This document shows positions 18,247 through 26,702 of a stretch of DNA of 64,000 nt, piece after piece. Position 1 is the stretch's first letter, and every line of letters starts with the position of its first letter. The stretch comes from Paenibacillus sp. R14(2021) (lineage in GTDB: Bacteria; Bacillota; Bacilli; Paenibacillales; Paenibacillaceae): NCBI RefSeq assembly GCF_019431355.1, contig NZ_CP080269.1:5265001-5329000 (forward strand), read 5' to 3'. The notes below the pieces were generated by a model, which saw only the letters and a list, made by a program, of their open reading frames with translations, searched no databases and was not told the origin of the DNA. The translations under genes and the position numbers were made by a program.

Positions 18247-19647
18247 GTGGAGCCAAGCATTCCTGTGGATGTGAGCGAAAGCATGAACATTAATCATGAC
18301 GCGCTGCAAGCCATTTTTCATAATTGCGCCGATGTCGTATTTAGACCGTTAAAGCTATCTGATCACGCGAACATTCTTCTCGTTTATATTGAAGAATTAA
18401 CGGATTCGAACAAATTGGAACAGATTATATCGGCATGTATGATAAGTCGTGATTTCGATCGACTGGCGCAATATAAAATCGCCATTCACTTTTCGGAAAT
18501 CGTGGCGAAAGTCCTGAAAGGAAGTACGGCCATCTTTCTAGATGGTAAGCCGTTTGCTTATGTAGCGGAGCTGGCCGCTTTCAAACAGCGCGCAATCAAT
18601 GAACCTTCGAACGAGGCATCTATTCGCGGTCCGCGCGAGGGATTCACCGAAGACCTAAAAACAAATTTAAGCTTGATTCGAAGAATAATAAGCAATTCGA
18701 AACTCAAGTTCGAAAATCATCAAGCAGGAGAATTAACCAATACTTCGTTTGTCGTTGCGTACATCGAAGATAAAGTCAAACCGGAATTGCTTCAAGAAGT
18801 CAGGGCAAGACTTCAATCGTTCCACACGAATCAACTGCTCGATTCAGGTTATATTGAAGAATTTATTGAGGACAAGTCCTTATCCCTTTTCCCGCAAATC
18901 CAAAATACAGAACGTCCAGATACCGTTTCCGCAGGTTTGTTGGCAGGAAGAGTAGCCATTATCGTTGACGGCTCGCCGAACGCACTGGTGCTGCCAATGA
19001 CATTCTGGGCAGGCTTTCAAGCAGCAGAAGACCATTATGAACGCTTCTTATACGTCTCGGCAGTCAGACTTATACGGTTCCTGCTGGCCCTCATGTCTTG
19101 TCTGCTTCCATCCATCTATGTTGCGCTTACGACGTTCCATCCACAGATGATCCCACTTGCGCTGATGCTTAGTATTTCAGCATCTAGAGAAGGAATTCCG
19201 TTTCCGACCGTTATTGAAACGCTGCTCATGGAGCTTATGTTCGAAGGATTACGGGAAGCCGGTCTTCGACTGCCTAAAGCCATCGGATCTGCTGTGAGCA
19301 TCGTAGGTGCGCTTGTTATTGGGGAAGCAGCCGTCCAAGCTGGATTTATCTCTGCTCCCATCGTAATGATCGTCGCTGGTACCGGAATTGCTTCGTTCGC
19401 TTTTCCTAGCTATAGTTTGGCCTTGCCTTTTCGAATTCTACGCTTTCCGCTGCTGGTAGCAGGCGGAGTCCTTGGCCTGTACGGCGTTGCGATCGGGATT
19501 ATGTTCATTATGATTCATCTTGTGACACTCAAGTCATTCGGTATGCCTTACTTAAAACCGGCAGCGCCTATTGGGCGGAATTTCTGGAAGGATACGCTGA
19601 TGCGAATGAATAAACGATACATCTCGGCAGCTCAGCGAAAACAATGA
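18247..19647 (+). CDS. Spore germination receptor A subunit (GerA/GerKA family)
   Basis: A 466-aa protein. A soluble N-terminal half of about 260 residues is followed by membrane segments from about 280 on (LIRFLLALMSCLLPSIYVAL, IVGALVIGEAAVQAGFI, FPLLVAGGVLGLYGVAIG), with the family motif SREGIPFPTVIE near 320. It forms a nutrient germinant receptor in the inner spore membrane with the next two genes. GTG 18247 is preferred since AAGGAGTGG ends 7 nt before it; ATG 18217 lies upstream of that site. It overlaps gerC by 4 nt. The germinant is unknown. Confidence 0.92.
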   Translation: MEPSIPVDVSESMNINHDALQAIFHNCADVVFRPLKLSDHANILLVYIEELTDSNKLEQIISACMISRDFDRLAQYKIAIHFSEIVAKVLKGSTAIFLDGKPFAYVAELAAFKQRAINEPSNEASIRGPREGFTEDLKTNLSLIRRIISNSKLKFENHQAGELTNTSFVVAYIEDKVKPELLQEVRARLQSFHTNQLLDSGYIEEFIEDKSLSLFPQIQNTERPDTVSAGLLAGRVAIIVDGSPNALVLPMTFWAGFQAAEDHYERFLYVSAVRLIRFLLALMSCLLPSIYVALTTFHPQMIPLALMLSISASREGIPFPTVIETLLMELMFEGLREAGLRLPKAIGSAVSIVGALVIGEAAVQAGFISAPIVMIVAGTGIASFAFPSYSLALPFRILRFPLLVAGGVLGLYGVAIGIMFIMIHLVTLKSFGMPYLKPAAPIGRNFWKDTLMRMNKRYISAAQRKQ

Positions 19648-20807
19648 AGAAAATCGGATGTCTATTCCTTCTATTGACACAGGCATTGATGCTCTCCGGA
19701 TGCTGGGACAGAAATGAGATTAATGATTACGCATTCTGGATTGGAACTGCCTTGGACTTATCGGAGAACGGCAAACTTCAAAAAAGCGCCCAAATCGCGG
19801 TTCCCGCCGATTACAAGAGTGTCAAGGGCGGCGGGGGAAACAATCAAAGGGCGAACATTGTATTAACGGCGACCGGATCGTCCATCGGAGATTTGACGCA
19901 GCAGATTCAAGACAAGCTGCCTCGCAGAGTCTTTCTTGGGCATCGCAGATCCATTTTTATCGGAGAGAAGCTGGCACGGAAAGGATTAATCGACGTAATG
20001 GATCAATTTACGCGAAATACCGATACGCGTCTGCGGACGGATATTTTCGTTGTGAATAACGGAGAAGGAAAGGAACTATTGAATATTAACAGTCCGTTCA
20101 ACCAATTCTCTGCGATCGTGGCTGTTGAACAAGACCGGTTTTGCCGCTTAGGAGACACGGCCTTACGAGATGTCTTAATCGATGCAGGGCGGGATGGCAT
20201 TCGCCCTTCCATGCCGATGGTCGAGATTTCGCCGAAGAATCAGCAGGAGAAAAGCAAAATATTCGATGTCAGATCCGTTGCCATCTTTAATAAACATTTG
20301 CAGATGGTCGGGGAGGTGAGCGGGAGAGAATCGTTGGATTTATTCTGGGCCAAAGGTGTATTGAAAAATCAATTCGTTACGGAAGAGTTGGAAGAAGGGA
20401 GCATAGCTTTATATGAATCCAATCTAAAACAATCGATCCGAACTGCATTTGATGGCAATAAGCTGAAGGCGCATATAATACTAGCGGGAACCGGAAGGGT
20501 GCTTGAAAACAATATGGACATTGATCTTTCTGTATCCAGCGAACGCAATCGGGTCGAACGCAGGTTAAACGCAATAAAAGCAAAGCAAGTGGAAGAAACC
20601 ATAAAGAAGCTGCAGCTTAAGTATGGACAGGATGTAATCGGAATCGGTGAGGAGTTTCACCGAGAGCATCCTTATCGCTGGAAAGAACTTCGGAATAGAT
20701 GGGATCAATTATTTCCGACGGTTGAAGTGTCGGTTAGCGTCAAAATGAATATTCAGAGTACGGGAGATATACGCAGGCGGATCATAGGAAAAGGAGAACG
20801 AGAATGA
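19644..20807 (+). CDS. Spore germination lipoprotein C subunit (Ger(x)C family)
   Basis: A 387-aa lipoprotein with lipobox LSGC (Cys20) directly followed by the family hallmark WDRNEINDYAFW. The C-terminal domain shows the usual KLQLKYGQDVIGIGEEFHRE segment near 325. It is the lipid-anchored subunit of the germinant receptor on the outer face of the inner spore membrane. It overlaps both neighbours by 4 nt (ATGA), typical of strict co-translation. Length matches GerAC/GerKC (about 370-410). Confidence 0.92.
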   Translation: MKKIGCLFLLLTQALMLSGCWDRNEINDYAFWIGTALDLSENGKLQKSAQIAVPADYKSVKGGGGNNQRANIVLTATGSSIGDLTQQIQDKLPRRVFLGHRRSIFIGEKLARKGLIDVMDQFTRNTDTRLRTDIFVVNNGEGKELLNINSPFNQFSAIVAVEQDRFCRLGDTALRDVLIDAGRDGIRPSMPMVEISPKNQQEKSKIFDVRSVAIFNKHLQMVGEVSGRESLDLFWAKGVLKNQFVTEELEEGSIALYESNLKQSIRTAFDGNKLKAHIILAGTGRVLENNMDIDLSVSSERNRVERRLNAIKAKQVEETIKKLQLKYGQDVIGIGEEFHREHPYRWKELRNRWDQLFPTVEVSVSVKMNIQSTGDIRRRIIGKGERE

Positions 20808-21895
20808 AAATTTCAACTTGGCAGTTGTTTTGGATATTTACAACGTTAGAGATCTCGATGTCGATCTGGCTAACGATATCACCAACGGTTGAAAACGCCA
20901 ACCAAGACGCGTGGATCTCTTTTGCCGTGGCAGGTTTAATTGGTCTGGTCGAAACGTTGATTTTAGTTCGAGTCAGCCAGCGGCATTCTTCCCATACGCT
21001 GGTAGAGTTTACTCAAAAGCTGTTTGGGAAGTGGGCCGGAAAGTTAATTAGTCTGATGTATATTGCGGTATGGTATTCCGTTTGTTCCGATATATTACGA
21101 ATATTTTCATTATTTATTAAGCAGGTTCTATTCCACGATACGCCGGTATGGGTGATCTCAGCTTTGATGGTATCGGCAATGGTTTATATCAACATCGCCG
21201 GCAGTGTCGAGGCTATTGCACGTTTCAGTGAAATAGCAGGGCCCTTAATTCTCATCGGCATTGTCATTACATTTGCATTAAATATACCCAATTTGCACCT
21301 ATCGCTTCTGCTGCCGATGTACGCGGATTCTGGAGTCGTACCCATTATCAAGGGGTCGTTCGTGAATGCGTCCTTCCTTGGAGAATCCATGATGATTATG
21401 ATGTTAACGCCTTTTATCGCGAAGCCTGAAAAGCTGCTTAAGCCGATTCTATTGGCCATTTGTATTCCATCCCTAATCGCAATTGTAGCGACAATTATGG
21501 TCATTGCAACATTCGGAACATCAATCGGATCGACCATGTATTTTCCGTATTTTGCTATGGTTCGCTTTATTAATTATCTGGAGTTCGTTCAAAATATGGA
21601 TGTCTGGATTGTGTTCATCTGGATTTTCAGCGTATTAGTAAAGCTGTCCATTTACTTGTTCATCAACAGTTATGGAACAGCACAATTGTTTGGTAGCAAG
21701 AAATGGCGGGGAATGATTGGATTCACTGCACCCGTCATATTCGCTATTTCCTTACTGCCTACAAACATCTATGGTGTGATGGATTATGCGAACTTTGTTT
21801 GGATTCCATACATTTTCCCTATTTTCATCGTCGGTTTACCGGTTATTTTTCTTCTTGTTAGTCTTATTAGAGGCCGGTCATTCGCAGCTTCATAG
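20804..21895 (+). CDS. Spore germination permease B subunit (GerB/GerKB family)
   Basis: A 363-aa integral membrane protein with about ten hydrophobic segments, similar to amino-acid permeases and to GerB. Visible family stretches are SFAVAGLIGLVETLILVRVS near 40, WAGKLISLMYIAVWYSVCSD near 75, and PEKLLKPILLAICIPSLIAI near 205. It supplies the germinant-binding channel of the receptor. Gene order A-C-B with 4-nt overlaps is one of the usual arrangements. The operon has no clear terminator in the following 180 bp. Confidence 0.92.
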   Translation: MKISTWQLFWIFTTLEISMSIWLTISPTVENANQDAWISFAVAGLIGLVETLILVRVSQRHSSHTLVEFTQKLFGKWAGKLISLMYIAVWYSVCSDILRIFSLFIKQVLFHDTPVWVISALMVSAMVYINIAGSVEAIARFSEIAGPLILIGIVITFALNIPNLHLSLLLPMYADSGVVPIIKGSFVNASFLGESMMIMMLTPFIAKPEKLLKPILLAICIPSLIAIVATIMVIATFGTSIGSTMYFPYFAMVRFINYLEFVQNMDVWIVFIWIFSVLVKLSIYLFINSYGTAQLFGSKKWRGMIGFTAPVIFAISLLPTNIYGVMDYANFVWIPYIFPIFIVGLPVIFLLVSLIRGRSFAAS

Positions 21896-22077
21896 TGCAA
21901 GAAGCTTGCGTGATTTTCCGCACGTCAAATTTATGACCATTTTCGGTTTTTATTAGGTGTAATAAGCATGATCGAGACAAACAATAGGACTCGATAGTCG
22001 GTTTCACTGCCAAAATCGTTGTGTATACGGAATAGGCTTCTAAAATAAAAAAATATTCGAACTGGAGGACATGAGAC

Positions 22078-23241
22078 ATGGATAACTTTCAATTTCAAAA
22101 TCCGACGAAGCTTATTTTTGGAAAAGGTACGCTGAAAAATTTACAGTCCGAAATCCCGGCATACGGCAAGCGCGTACTTCTTCTATATGGCGGAGGGAGC
22201 ATCAAACGAAGCGGTTTATACGATCAAGTGATGGATCAACTAAAAGAACTTGATGCATTTGTCGTTGAGCTAGGCGGGGTTGAGCCAAATCCCCGGCTTA
22301 CTACGGTTAATAAAGGGATCAGCCTGATTAGAGAAAACAAGCTGGATTTCATTCTGGCTGTAGGAGGAGGCAGCGTTATCGACTGCGCGAAATCCATTGC
22401 AGCAGGAACGCACTATGAAGGCGATGTGTGGGATATCGTAATCAATAAGGCCGTGCCGGTAGCTGCTACGCCGATCGGCGTTGTCTTGACATTGGCAGCT
22501 ACCGGCAGCGAAATGAACGGCAACTCGGTCATTACGAATTGGGAATTAAAAAGCAAGCGTTACTTTGGTTCAATCCTTGTTTATCCCAAATTCAGCATTC
22601 TGGATCCGGAATTAACGTATTCCGTTCCGCTTGATCAAACGATCTACGGAATTGTGGACATCATGTCGCATGTGTTTGAACAATATTTCCATGCCACCGA
22701 AAGCGCACCCATACAGGAACAAATTGGCGAAGCTATCCTGCGAACGGTTATTGAGACAGCGCCGAAGCTGGTGAAAGAGCTGAACAATTACGATTACCGT
22801 GCAATTATGATGCTAAACGGTACGCTTGCATTAAACGGACTATTGGCGATGGGTGTACGTACCGATTGGGCGACGCACAATATCGAACACGCCGTTTCGG
22901 CCGTTCACGATATTCCGCATGGCGGCGGATTGGCGATTCTATTCCCGCATTGGATGGAACACGTCGCGAAGACTAGACCTGAGAAAATTGCGCAGTTAGG
23001 CGAACGGGTATTCAATCTTGCGAAGGAAGGCAAGTCCGATGCACAGTTGGCCGCAGAAACAATCGCAAGTCTGAGGGCATTTTGGACTTCAATTGGCGCG
23101 CCGGCAACGCTTTCGTATTACGACATTGATGAGACGGAAATCGAGAAAATGGTGGAAAGCGCCATGATCACTCCGACGATTGGTAGTTATGTGCCGTTAA
23201 AGGCTGAGGATGTTCGTAACCTATTACGAAAATCACTTTAA
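22078..23241 (+). CDS. Iron-containing alcohol dehydrogenase (butanol dehydrogenase/YugJ-like)
   Basis: A 387-aa NAD(P)H-dependent dehydrogenase of the group III family. The N-terminal FQFQNPTKLIFGKG, the nucleotide-binding GGGSVIDCAKSIA near 98 and metal-binding histidines in MSHVFEQYFH near 200 and in HNIEHAVSAVHDIPHGGG near 265-282 are all present. Family members reduce aldehydes such as butyraldehyde to alcohols. The ATG follows TGGAGGACATGAGAC. It is followed directly, in the same frame after its TAA, by a fragment of a short-chain dehydrogenase gene. Natural substrate unknown. Confidence 0.9.
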   Translation: MDNFQFQNPTKLIFGKGTLKNLQSEIPAYGKRVLLLYGGGSIKRSGLYDQVMDQLKELDAFVVELGGVEPNPRLTTVNKGISLIRENKLDFILAVGGGSVIDCAKSIAAGTHYEGDVWDIVINKAVPVAATPIGVVLTLAATGSEMNGNSVITNWELKSKRYFGSILVYPKFSILDPELTYSVPLDQTIYGIVDIMSHVFEQYFHATESAPIQEQIGEAILRTVIETAPKLVKELNNYDYRAIMMLNGTLALNGLLAMGVRTDWATHNIEHAVSAVHDIPHGGGLAILFPHWMEHVAKTRPEKIAQLGERVFNLAKEGKSDAQLAAETIASLRAFWTSIGAPATLSYYDIDETEIEKMVESAMITPTIGSYVPLKAEDVRNLLRKSL

Positions 23242-23499
23242 CTTAGAGCCGTCCTTCCCGGCACGCGTGAAAGAAAGCAAGGCACGATTGTTAATGTCTC
23301 TTCTCTCAACGGAGTAATTGGGATGCCATCGCTTGGCTATTACAGTGCAAGTAAATTCGCTCTTGTAGGCCTGACAGAAGCATTCTGGCAAGAAGTAGAG
23401 CCGCTTGGCATTAAGGTTCTACTCTTAGAACCGGGCGGCATGAAAACTGGAATCATGCAAAAAATCGTCAATAGCACCGGTCATAATCAAGATGATTGA
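23242..23499 (+). pseudogene. Short-chain dehydrogenase/reductase remnant (5' deleted)
   Basis: The frame that starts right after the alcohol dehydrogenase stop reads LRAVLPG, then GTIVNVSSLNGVIG and the catalytic Tyr/Lys motif YYSASKFALVGLTEAFWQE, ending at TGA 23497-23499. This is the C-terminal two-thirds of a classical SDR core. The nucleotide-binding N-terminus with its TGxxxGIG motif is missing, and no start codon with a ribosome site exists. It is therefore a decayed gene, with a deletion joining it to the alcohol dehydrogenase 3' end. Confidence 0.8.
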
Positions 23500-23593
23500 G
23501 CAGGAGGACAAGCCTTAAACAGAGTTCAGCGCATGGGAAAGTACATCTCGCAGTACAAATTTCCCAGCAAGCTAACAGATAAATAGGATAACT

Positions 23594-23619
23594 GGCCGCC
23601 GGTAATCGGCGGCCTTTTT
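23594..23619 (+). terminator. Rho-independent terminator
   Basis: GGCCGCCG (23594-23601), loop GTAAT, CGGCGGCC (23607-23614), then TTTTT. It ends the alcohol dehydrogenase/SDR-remnant transcript. Confidence 0.85.
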
Positions 23620-23695
23620 GAGTTTTCTGCAGCTATAATCCATACATGGCAATTTACCCCTTTAAAGCTCTGTTTGTGTGTACTTATTTTTTTAT

Positions 23696-23908
23696 CTATA
23701 AACTCGAGGCGCATGACTTTATTTTTCTAAAGCATATTAAAAAAATAGCCTCCTTATGAAGAAAATGAATACCTGCTATACCTTCAACGAGATGGTGATT
23801 TTGAACTAGAGATTCCCATTCGGTTTTCCAACGATTTATTTCAGTAAACACGCTCGAAAAGGCTGCTCCCTTTTCCGTAATTGAATATTCAACTGACACA
23901 TCTGCATA
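23696..23908 (-). pseudogene. HxlR-family regulator remnant (C-terminal part only)
   Basis: The minus-strand frame reads YADVSVEYSITEKGAAFSSV and continues to a TEW motif. VEYS(I/L)TEKG is the beta-wing end of the HxlR-type winged helix. The DNA-recognition helices are missing: an in-frame stop lies just upstream at 23909-23911 and no start codon with a ribosome site is present. HxlR genes often sit beside SDR genes, so this and the SDR fragment are probably halves of one decayed module. Family call from a short motif, hence moderate confidence. Confidence 0.55.
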
Positions 23909-24071
23909 TCATTCCTTTCTATTACGAGTACCGGACAAAGACTTTCATTTTCCAGACGGCTGGGCATTTTCGGCGGCGAAGGATGAAATTGACTTCGTAG
24001 AGCGAATTGTTAATAGGACTCATCCTGTTCTCGCAAACGGTTCTATCATTCTGGTTAAGGAGGTAAACATA
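23909..24071 (+). other. Coding-like open stretch upstream of the GH32-like fusion gene
   Basis: The frame of the next gene stays open back through this stretch and reads protein-like sequence (FHFPDGWAFSAAKDEIDFVE, then VNRTHPVLANGSIILVKE). However, TAAGGAGG at 24056-24063 sits 8 nt before GTG 24072, supporting that start. The stretch is probably the tail of a deleted gene whose stop is lost, or chance. No family was recognised. Confidence 0.35.
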
Positions 24072-26702
24072 GTGGAAGAGAAAGAGTTGTACCGAGAGAA
24101 CGTTCGCCCGCAGTTTCATTTTACGACGGAGAAGGGCTGGATCGGCGGAGTGATCGGCCTGGATTGGCAAGCGGGACAGTGGCATCTCAGGTATGAACAT
24201 CGGGAGTTGGGCAGCGGCGAGCCGGCTAAAAGGGCAGGATACGCGACCAGCAAGGATCTCATCCACTGGCATGAGGCCGAAGCGAATTCCGATGGTCGGC
24301 ATATGGCGTACACGAATGCTAAGCGCCCATTGGAATCCCAGCTCATTGAGCTGCCGGTGGACGGCAATCGGCATCAGCTGAAATGGCTTCGACTCTATGA
24401 CAACCAGACCTATGAGCTTGGTCAATTCATCGAGCAGCGATTCATCGCTGAAACGGCCCGAATGCCGTTCGGTACAGGGTGGTTGGCTAATGCATGGACG
24501 TTGAAGGAAGCCGATAAACGTTGTATCTTGGTCGGCACCGGTCATGGGAACCCGGCTTCGGAATCACCGTCTGAACAGCTGCTGCTTATTCCGACTGAGC
24601 TGAAGCTGCGTACGACGGAGCAGGGAATCCGGCTGCAAGCGATGCCTGTTCATGAACTAGAGCGTCTGCGCATCTGGCATAGAAGATGGTCAGGCGTTGA
24701 CGTGCATCATGAGCAGCGATTTGCGCAGGAATTGCAATTTCGAATCGCTCCGGGTGAATGGCCGGATATACGAATCTTACCAGCCGACAATTATCCGGAT
24801 GCGATCACTTCGGATCTGCTTGATGTCGAGCTGGCGCTTGAAGCCGAGGCGGATACGCTGCTCGACATTGAGCTGTACGGGATCGGTATTACGGTGGATA
24901 TGAGTCGGCAGCAGCTTCAATGCCAGGGCGTAACCGTGCCGTTGCCGGCCGTAAGAGGGACCTTAACGCTTCGCATGCTGCTGGATACGGCATCGCTTGA
25001 GCTATTCGCCTGCGAGGGCGAGGCTATCATGTCCGTTGCGGCTAGGCCGGACTATGCCAAACGTACGATTCAGCTGCAATGTCCTAGAGGAAGGGTAAGC
25101 GCGGCAGCTATTGAAGTATTCGGGCTTCGCGGCATTTGGCCGAAGCCGGAAGCAAGGCAGCTCATTCAGGACGCAGCCGAGGACGATACGGTGGTCTACC
25201 GGTCGAACAGCTACACGATCTTCAATCATCGCATCGAAGACGCCGTTTACGGAGAACCGCCGGCTTACGTGCCTGACCGTAATACCATCGTTTCGCCGAC
25301 GCGCGTTATTGAAGATTTTGTGTGGCGCGATACGGAATGGAATGATATGACCCGGGTCATCGACCGCGATTCGGTATGGCATCCCCGCGCAGAGATAGCG
25401 AGCCTCCCGGACCTTCATACCGGACATGCGACGATCGATGCGGCGTATCGCTTAGCCTCTGACATCTTCTATCGGTGCGGTTCGGCCGAATTTGCGCTTC
25501 AGGGTGAGGTGGGCATGTGGACGGCGGGGCAGTTCCAAGGACCGGGCGAAGGCTTCGGCGTGTGGGTGCGGGATACGATGCACGTGGCCCTGCGTTCGGG
25601 TAATATATTGGACCCGGAAGGCGCGAGAAGATCGCTGCTCCGAACGACAACGGGCGGCTTCGATAATGGCGTCGACGGCACGGCTATGCCTATTGTCGGC
25701 ATCTGGGATTATTATTTGGCGACTGGCGACCTGTCTTTGGTACAAGAAACCTGGTTCAATCTCAAGCGTCGTATCGCCAAGCTGGAAGAGAGCTTCGATA
25801 CGGACCAAGGACTGGTTCGTGCCGAGCAATCCACATCCAATGATGCTTTCCCCGAGCCTGAATGCGGCGGCTTCAGCCTTGCCACTGAAATTTATTTCAT
25901 GGAGGCCTTCCGGGCTATGGCGCGAATGGGCGCATACATGGAAGAACCAGAGCATCAAGTGAAGGCTTGGACGGACATGGGAGAGCTTCTGTTGCGCAAT
26001 ATTCAAAGTCAATATTGGAACGAAGAAGCGGGTTATTATACAAGCGGCCCGATTGGCAGCGATAGCTATGTTCACGGCTATTGGGAATCCTCCGGACAAG
26101 AGATGGCCATGTGGCCGCGTTACGGAATTGCCACGAAGGCGCAGCGGAAAAGCATATTGGACCGGCTTCCGGAAGTTGCGATGAATGAGTTCGGCGTCAA
26201 TGTGTTCCCTTACCGCCAAGAAACGAACCACTTCTGCAACTCGGCTTGGGTTGTCTGGACAAGCGGGATGGCGGCTGCCGCGGGAAGGGAAGGACGCTTG
26301 GATCTCTTAACGACTTTCATTGCGCAGCAGGTGCGTAACGGCGTCATGAATAAGACGTTCTATGAAGTCATTGATTTTGAGACCGGTAAAGCATGGCGCT
26401 GGCCGGGCCAGCTGTGGCATGCCGCAGGCTTCATCTCTTACTTTTACTTGGGCGTTTTGGGGATGGAATATGAGGAGCAGGGTCTTATTTTTGCCCCGGC
26501 AGTGCCCGAAATGCTGCGTGATCTTCACGTAGAGAACCTTCGCTACCGGGCTGCGCAGCTGGAAATCGTCGTCCATGGCTGGGGGACGGCATTCATCATG
26601 AAATGTAACGGAGAAACGGTAACGCATATGCCAGCCGATATAAGCGGCAAGCACATGATCGAATTTTGGGCTGTAGAGCCAGGAGAGGCGGAATTCAAGT
26701 GA
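24072..26702 (+). CDS. Degenerate GH32 scaffold fused to an (alpha/alpha)6 glycosidase-like domain
   Basis: An 876-aa protein without signal peptide. Residues about 14-75 copy the start of GH32 enzymes (FHFTTEKGW, then HLRYEH and TSKDLIHWHE), but the nucleophile motif WMNDPNG reads WIGGVIG, and the RDP and EC motifs are not found. Residues about 165-205 (ELKLRTTEQGIRLQAMPVHE) and 235-360 match the GH32 propeller end and beta-sandwich. Residues about 430-850 form a different catalytic-type domain, with VWVRDTMHVALRSGN, GTAMPIVGIWDYYLATGDLS and FCNSAWVVWTSGMAAAAGRE, like six-hairpin glycosidases (GH37/63/78-type fold). Its stop overlaps the start of an intact GH32 gene (GTGA), so both are co-translated. 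Activity unknown; the GH32 part may serve for sugar binding. Confidence 0.75.
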   Translation: MEEKELYRENVRPQFHFTTEKGWIGGVIGLDWQAGQWHLRYEHRELGSGEPAKRAGYATSKDLIHWHEAEANSDGRHMAYTNAKRPLESQLIELPVDGNRHQLKWLRLYDNQTYELGQFIEQRFIAETARMPFGTGWLANAWTLKEADKRCILVGTGHGNPASESPSEQLLLIPTELKLRTTEQGIRLQAMPVHELERLRIWHRRWSGVDVHHEQRFAQELQFRIAPGEWPDIRILPADNYPDAITSDLLDVELALEAEADTLLDIELYGIGITVDMSRQQLQCQGVTVPLPAVRGTLTLRMLLDTASLELFACEGEAIMSVAARPDYAKRTIQLQCPRGRVSAAAIEVFGLRGIWPKPEARQLIQDAAEDDTVVYRSNSYTIFNHRIEDAVYGEPPAYVPDRNTIVSPTRVIEDFVWRDTEWNDMTRVIDRDSVWHPRAEIASLPDLHTGHATIDAAYRLASDIFYRCGSAEFALQGEVGMWTAGQFQGPGEGFGVWVRDTMHVALRSGNILDPEGARRSLLRTTTGGFDNGVDGTAMPIVGIWDYYLATGDLSLVQETWFNLKRRIAKLEESFDTDQGLVRAEQSTSNDAFPEPECGGFSLATEIYFMEAFRAMARMGAYMEEPEHQVKAWTDMGELLLRNIQSQYWNEEAGYYTSGPIGSDSYVHGYWESSGQEMAMWPRYGIATKAQRKSILDRLPEVAMNEFGVNVFPYRQETNHFCNSAWVVWTSGMAAAAGREGRLDLLTTFIAQQVRNGVMNKTFYEVIDFETGKAWRWPGQLWHAAGFISYFYLGVLGMEYEEQGLIFAPAVPEMLRDLHVENLRYRAAQLEIVVHGWGTAFIMKCNGETVTHMPADISGKHMIEFWAVEPGEAEFK

